From: Betaproteobacteria bacterium
Lineage (GTDB): Bacteria; Pseudomonadota; Gammaproteobacteria; Burkholderiales; SG8-39
Direction: 5' to 3'
Assembly: GCA_019245555.1 (NCBI GenBank)
Contig: JAFARH010000128.1
Span: forward strand, 1 to 10,247
Length of the DNA stretch: 10,247 nt
Positions 7,602 through 10,247 of the stretch are shown here, piece after piece; the stretch's first letter is position 1, and every line of letters begins with the position of its first letter. The position numbers and the translations under genes are program-made. The notes beneath the pieces are model-generated. The model saw nothing but the letters and a program-made list of their open reading frames with translations, was not told the DNA's origin and did no database searches.

Positions 7602-8401
7602 TCTTCGAGCACCTCGGCATCACCGACGCCCAGTCGGTCAGCGGCGGCTGCATCCACCGCTGCTACCGCGCGAGCCTGAAAGGCCGCCGCGTTTTCCTGA
7701 AGGTGAACGACGCTCGATTCGCTGACGCCTTCGCCGCCGAGGCGGATGGCCTGGCTGCTCTGCGCGCGAACGGCTGCACCGCGCCCGAGCCCCTCGCCCA
7801 TGGCGCCGCGGGTGCCGAGTCATACCTGATAATGGATTTTCTGCAGCTCAAACCGCGCGGCAACTATGCGGCGCTCGGCCGCATGCTCGCCGCCCTGCAT
7901 GCCCGGGGCCAAAGCGAAAGCTTTGGCTGGGTGCGCGACAACTATATCGGCGCCACGCCGCAGAAGAACGGTGCCCATGCGAACTGGGCGGAGTTCTGGC
8001 GCGAGCGCCGCCTTGGCCCGCAGGTCGCGCTCGCGAAGCGCAACGGCCATGCGATCGATATCGGGAACGTTTGCGACGTGCTTGCGAAGCACCGGCCCGC
8101 GCCTTCGCTCCTGCACGGCGATCTGTGGGGCGGCAATGCCGGCTTCCTGCCGAATGGCGCGCCGGTGCTGTTCGATCCGGCGGTGTACTTCGGCGACCGG
8201 GAGACGGACCTTGCGATGACCGAGCTCTTCGGCCGGTTTCCGCCAGAGTTCTACTCAGCCTATGGGCCGCTACCGGAGGGGTACGAGACGAGGAAGCATC
8301 TCTACAACCTCTACCACCTGCTCAACCACCTGAACCTCTTCGGCGGTGGTTATCTTGCGCAGGTGAAGGCGACGCTACGCCTTCTGGCTGACGCCCGGTA
8401 G
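7598..8401 (+). CDS. Fructosamine/ketosamine-3-kinase family protein
   Basis: The family phosphorylates the 3-OH of the sugar in glycated amines, which then break down, repairing glycation damage; bacterial members include E. coli YniA. The 267-residue protein has a glycine loop 'GGCI' (16-19), ATP lysine K35, E48, 'DNYIGATPQ' (114-122), 'HGDLWGGN' (173-180) with catalytic D175 and metal ligand N180, and 'FDP' (192-194) in place of DFG, with 'YFGDRETDLAM' after it. C18 in the glycine loop matches the conserved redox-active cysteine described in this family, and C22 lies nearby. The only reasonable start is a TTG at 7598 in a TTGA overlap with the previous stop; no ATG or GTG occurs before the glycine loop. 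The protein is about 20 residues shorter at its N-terminus than most relatives. Its natural substrate here is not evident. Confidence 0.9.
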   Translation: MIFEHLGITDAQSVSGGCIHRCYRASLKGRRVFLKVNDARFADAFAAEADGLAALRANGCTAPEPLAHGAAGAESYLIMDFLQLKPRGNYAALGRMLAALHARGQSESFGWVRDNYIGATPQKNGAHANWAEFWRERRLGPQVALAKRNGHAIDIGNVCDVLAKHRPAPSLLHGDLWGGNAGFLPNGAPVLFDPAVYFGDRETDLAMTELFGRFPPEFYSAYGPLPEGYETRKHLYNLYHLLNHLNLFGGGYLAQVKATLRLLADAR

Positions 8402-8411
8402 TTAAGCCGGG
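8394..8411. terminator. Small hairpin at the convergent stops (weak candidate)
   Basis: CCCGG (8394-8398) and CCGGG (8407-8411) form a five-base stem around an eight-base loop that contains both stop codons, the TAG of the fructosamine kinase and the TAA of grxD on the other strand. TTCTT follows on the plus strand. The stem is short and the T-run poor, so it is at best a weak bidirectional terminator. No better candidate is seen between the converging operons. Confidence 0.25.
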
Positions 8412-8743
8412 TTCTTGGCTTCAGTAAGAAGCTTTTGCAGCTCGCCGGACTGGTACATCTCGCGCATGATGTCCGAGCCGCCGACGAATTCGCCGTTGAT
8501 GTAGAGCTGCGGAATCGTCGGCCAGTTGGCATATTCCTTGATGCCCTGGCGGATCTCCGCGTCGGCAAGCACATTGAAGCTCGCGAAATTGGGGACACCG
8601 CAGGCAGTCAGCACCTGCACGGCGAGCGCCGAGAAGCCGCACTGCGGGGCCTGCGGCGTGCCCTTCATGTAGAGCACGACCGGCGCGCCGGTGACCTGCT
8701 CCTTGATGCGCTGTTTGATGTCCTGGTGTTTAGCGTTTTCCAT
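8402..8743 (-). CDS. grxD: Monothiol CGFS glutaredoxin (Grx4 type)
   Basis: This 113-residue protein is a single-domain monothiol glutaredoxin that holds a labile [2Fe-2S] cluster with glutathione and transfers or traffics iron-sulfur clusters in the cytosol. The diagnostic 'CGFS' is at 35-38, preceded by '[13 protein letters not shown]' (22-34). The thioredoxin-fold cis-proline segment 'WPTIPQLYI' (74-82) and 'GGSDI' (88-92) for glutathione binding follow. Length and motifs match E. coli GrxD closely. The start ATG lies 11 bases after the prmC stop, so it belongs to the prfA-prmC-grxD transcript. Its stop is directly adjacent to the convergent fructosamine kinase stop. Confidence 0.96.
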   Translation of the reverse strand: MENAKHQDIKQRIKEQVTGAPVVLYMKGTPQAPQCGFSALAVQVLTACGVPNFASFNVLADAEIRQGIKEYANWPTIPQLYINGEFVGGSDIMREMYQSGELQKLLTEAKNPA

Positions 8744-8754
8744 AAGGCGCCATT

Positions 8755-9537
8755 TTAGCGCTTCGCTCCAGTAACGCGGGGAGTACCAGCTAGATCGGGC
8801 CAGGTTTGCACCTCTTCAAGCCCTGCTCGCTCGAGTAATTCGCGAACTGCCTTGTCCTGGCCAATCCCGTGCTCGAGGAATATCCATCCGCCTTGTAGGA
8901 GATGCTCGGGCGCCGCAGCCACGATCTCGCGGATCGCGTCGAGGCCGTCAGCACCCGAAACCAGCGCACTCGCCGGCTCGTAGCGCAGGTCCGCGAGATG
9001 GCGATCGCCCGCCGCCACGTAGGGCGGATTAGAGACGATCAGGTCGACGCGCCGATCGAGACCCGAGAACCACCGGCCGTGCTGCCACTCGACGTCAAGT
9101 CCAAGCGCCACGCCGTTGCGCTTCGCGACCTCGAGCGCCGCGGCACTCGCCTCGACGGCCAGTACACGCGCCTTAGGCCGATGCTTCTTGATGGCGAGAG
9201 CAATAGCGCCGCTGCCCGTACCGAGATCGACCACCGTGGAGAAATCGCGGCTGAGCGCCAGCTCGACGAGGAGCTCCGTTTCTGGCCGCGGGATCAGCAC
9301 CGCGGGATTGACTGCGAGCGGGAGGCTGTAGAACTCTTTGCGACCCAAGATGTACGCGACAGGCTCCCCCGCGCGCCGCCGCGCGGCGAAATCCAGGAAG
9401 CGCTGCTCAGCCTCGAGCGGCAACGAGCGCTCAGGGAACGCGAGGACGGAGGCCTCACTGAAGCCGGTCGCATGAGCGAGCAGTAATCGCGCGTCGCGGG
9501 CATCCAATCCGCACGCGAGCGCCTGTGCGACGGTCAA
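8755..9537 (-). CDS. prmC: Release factor glutamine methyltransferase
   Basis: PrmC uses S-adenosylmethionine to N5-methylate the glutamine of the GGQ motif in release factors 1 and 2, raising termination efficiency. The 260-residue protein has the N-terminal substrate-binding helices, then 'GEPVAYILG' (57-65), 'LIPRPETE' (81-88), the SAM-binding 'DLGTGSG' (104-110) and the catalytic 'NPPY' (170-173). The acidic residue at the end of strand 2 is Glu (E129) where Asp is more usual. The start is TTG at 9537, in a TTGA overlap with the prfA stop and preceded by a purine-rich GAAGAAG; no upstream ATG exists, and the sequence 'TVAQAL' right after it fits the family. It lies directly downstream of its own substrate gene. 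Confidence 0.95.
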   Translation of the reverse strand: MTVAQALACGLDARDARLLLAHATGFSEASVLAFPERSLPLEAEQRFLDFAARRRAGEPVAYILGRKEFYSLPLAVNPAVLIPRPETELLVELALSRDFSTVVDLGTGSGAIALAIKKHRPKARVLAVEASAAALEVAKRNGVALGLDVEWQHGRWFSGLDRRVDLIVSNPPYVAAGDRHLADLRYEPASALVSGADGLDAIREIVAAAPEHLLQGGWIFLEHGIGQDKAVRELLERAGLEEVQTWPDLAGTPRVTGAKR

Positions 9538-10247
9538 GCGGCTTCTTCGGCGAGCTGGGTGAGCTGCTCGGTCTGGTGCTCGGTCGCGAGCGCGTTGAAG
9601 AGCTCATCGAGCTCGCCGTCCATGATGCGGTCGATCTTGTGGAGCGTGAGGTTGATGCGGTGGTCGGTGACGCGGCCCTGCGGAAAGTTGTAGGTGCGGA
9701 TGCGCTCGGAGCGGTCGCCCGAGCCGATGAGCGATTTGCGCGTCGAGGCGGTCTTCGCCTGCTGCTCGGAGAGCTGCTTGTCGCGGATGCGCGCGGCGAG
9801 CACCGACAGCGCCTTCTCACGGTTCTTGTGCTGGGAGCGGGAGTCCTGGCATTCCACAACGATTCCCGTGGGCAGATGCGTTACGCGGATCGCCGACTCC
9901 GTCTTATTCACGTGCTGGCCGCCGGCACCGGAGGCGCGGAAGGTGTCGATGCGAAGCTCCGCGGGATTCAGCACCACGTCGTGCACCGTATCGGCCTCGG
10001 GCAGGATCGCCACCGTGCAAGCCGAGGTATGGATGCGGCCCTGCGCCTCGGTCTCGGGCACGCGCTGCACGCGATGACCGCCTGACTCGAACTTGAGCTT
10101 CGAATAGACGCCCTGTCCGATGATGCGCGCGATGATTTCCTTGTAGCCGCCGAGCTCGGAAGGACTCTCCGAGATGATCTCGACCTGCCAGCCGCTGCGC
10201 TCGGCATAGCGCGAGTACATGCGGAAGAGGTCGCCGGCGAAAAGCGC
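9534..10247 (-). CDS. prfA: Peptide chain release factor 1, C-terminal two thirds (runs off the window)
   Basis: Release factor 1 recognises UAA and UAG in the ribosomal A site and triggers peptide release. The 237 visible residues stay in frame to the right edge; roughly 120 N-terminal residues of the usual 360 lie outside. The first visible residues '[11 protein letters not shown]' are internal RF1 sequence, so the ATG at 10220 is not the start. Present are the stop-codon-reading P-x-T motif as 'PET' in '[15 protein letters not shown]', which separates RF1 from RF2 (SPF), and the catalytic 'GAGGQ' with the GGQ codons at 9915-9923. The protein ends in Ala-Ala and a TGA that overlaps prmC. 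Upstream of prfA one would expect hemA in many proteobacteria, but that is outside the window. Confidence 0.97.
   Translation of the reverse strand, partial: ALFAGDLFRMYSRYAERSGWQVEIISESPSELGGYKEIIARIIGQGVYSKLKFESGGHRVQRVPETEAQGRIHTSACTVAILPEADTVHDVVLNPAELRIDTFRASGAGGQHVNKTESAIRVTHLPTGIVVECQDSRSQHKNREKALSVLAARIRDKQLSEQQAKTASTRKSLIGSGDRSERIRTYNFPQGRVTDHRINLTLHKIDRIMDGELDELFNALATEHQTEQLTQLAEEAA

Noticed and set aside
8404..8421. AAGCC/GGCTT inverted repeat as a second terminator hairpin within the grxD end.
   Set aside because: Five-base stem inside coding codons, overlapping the other hairpin and without a T-run; likely chance.

Overview
The window is GC-rich and densely coded, and looks like chromosomal DNA of a betaproteobacterium. 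The grounds are the gene order: algZ-algR-hemC-hemD-hemX transcribed away from argH, an arrangement also known from gammaproteobacteria such as Pseudomonas, together with prfA-prmC-grxD, an order I associate with Betaproteobacteria. The exact order or family cannot be fixed from this stretch. No tRNA, rRNA, CRISPR array, transposase or insertion sequence is visible, and no stretch over 300 bases lacks a gene. The largest gap between genes is the 42 bases between algZ and argH.

Left block (1-3603, minus strand): a two-component system (membrane sensor kinase of the AlgZ/LytS type, then an AlgR-type LytTR regulator) followed without gaps by hemC, hemD and the start of hemX. HemC and HemD turn porphobilinogen into uroporphyrinogen III. 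Each junction from algZ to hemD is a four-base stop/start overlap, and hemD overlaps hemX by 14 bases, so this is one translationally coupled operon.

Middle block (3646-8401, plus strand): argH (argininosuccinate lyase), two tandem paralogous cytosolic Ser/Thr protein kinases that each carry a C-terminal cyclic-nucleotide-binding domain, and a fructosamine-3-kinase family protein. These four genes are also joined by overlaps (ATGA, TAG-ATG abutting, TTGA). The kinase pair is the most unusual content of the window. It combines the two domains of eukaryotic cGMP-dependent kinase in the opposite order, sits in an arginine-biosynthesis operon, and is followed by a third kinase-fold enzyme.

Right block (8402-10247, minus strand): prfA (release factor 1, cut by the window edge), prmC (which methylates the release-factor GGQ glutamine) and grxD (CGFS monothiol glutaredoxin). 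It converges on the fructosamine kinase with no bases between the two stop codons. Core housekeeping genes therefore flank a less ordinary, probably lineage-specific signalling insert downstream of argH.
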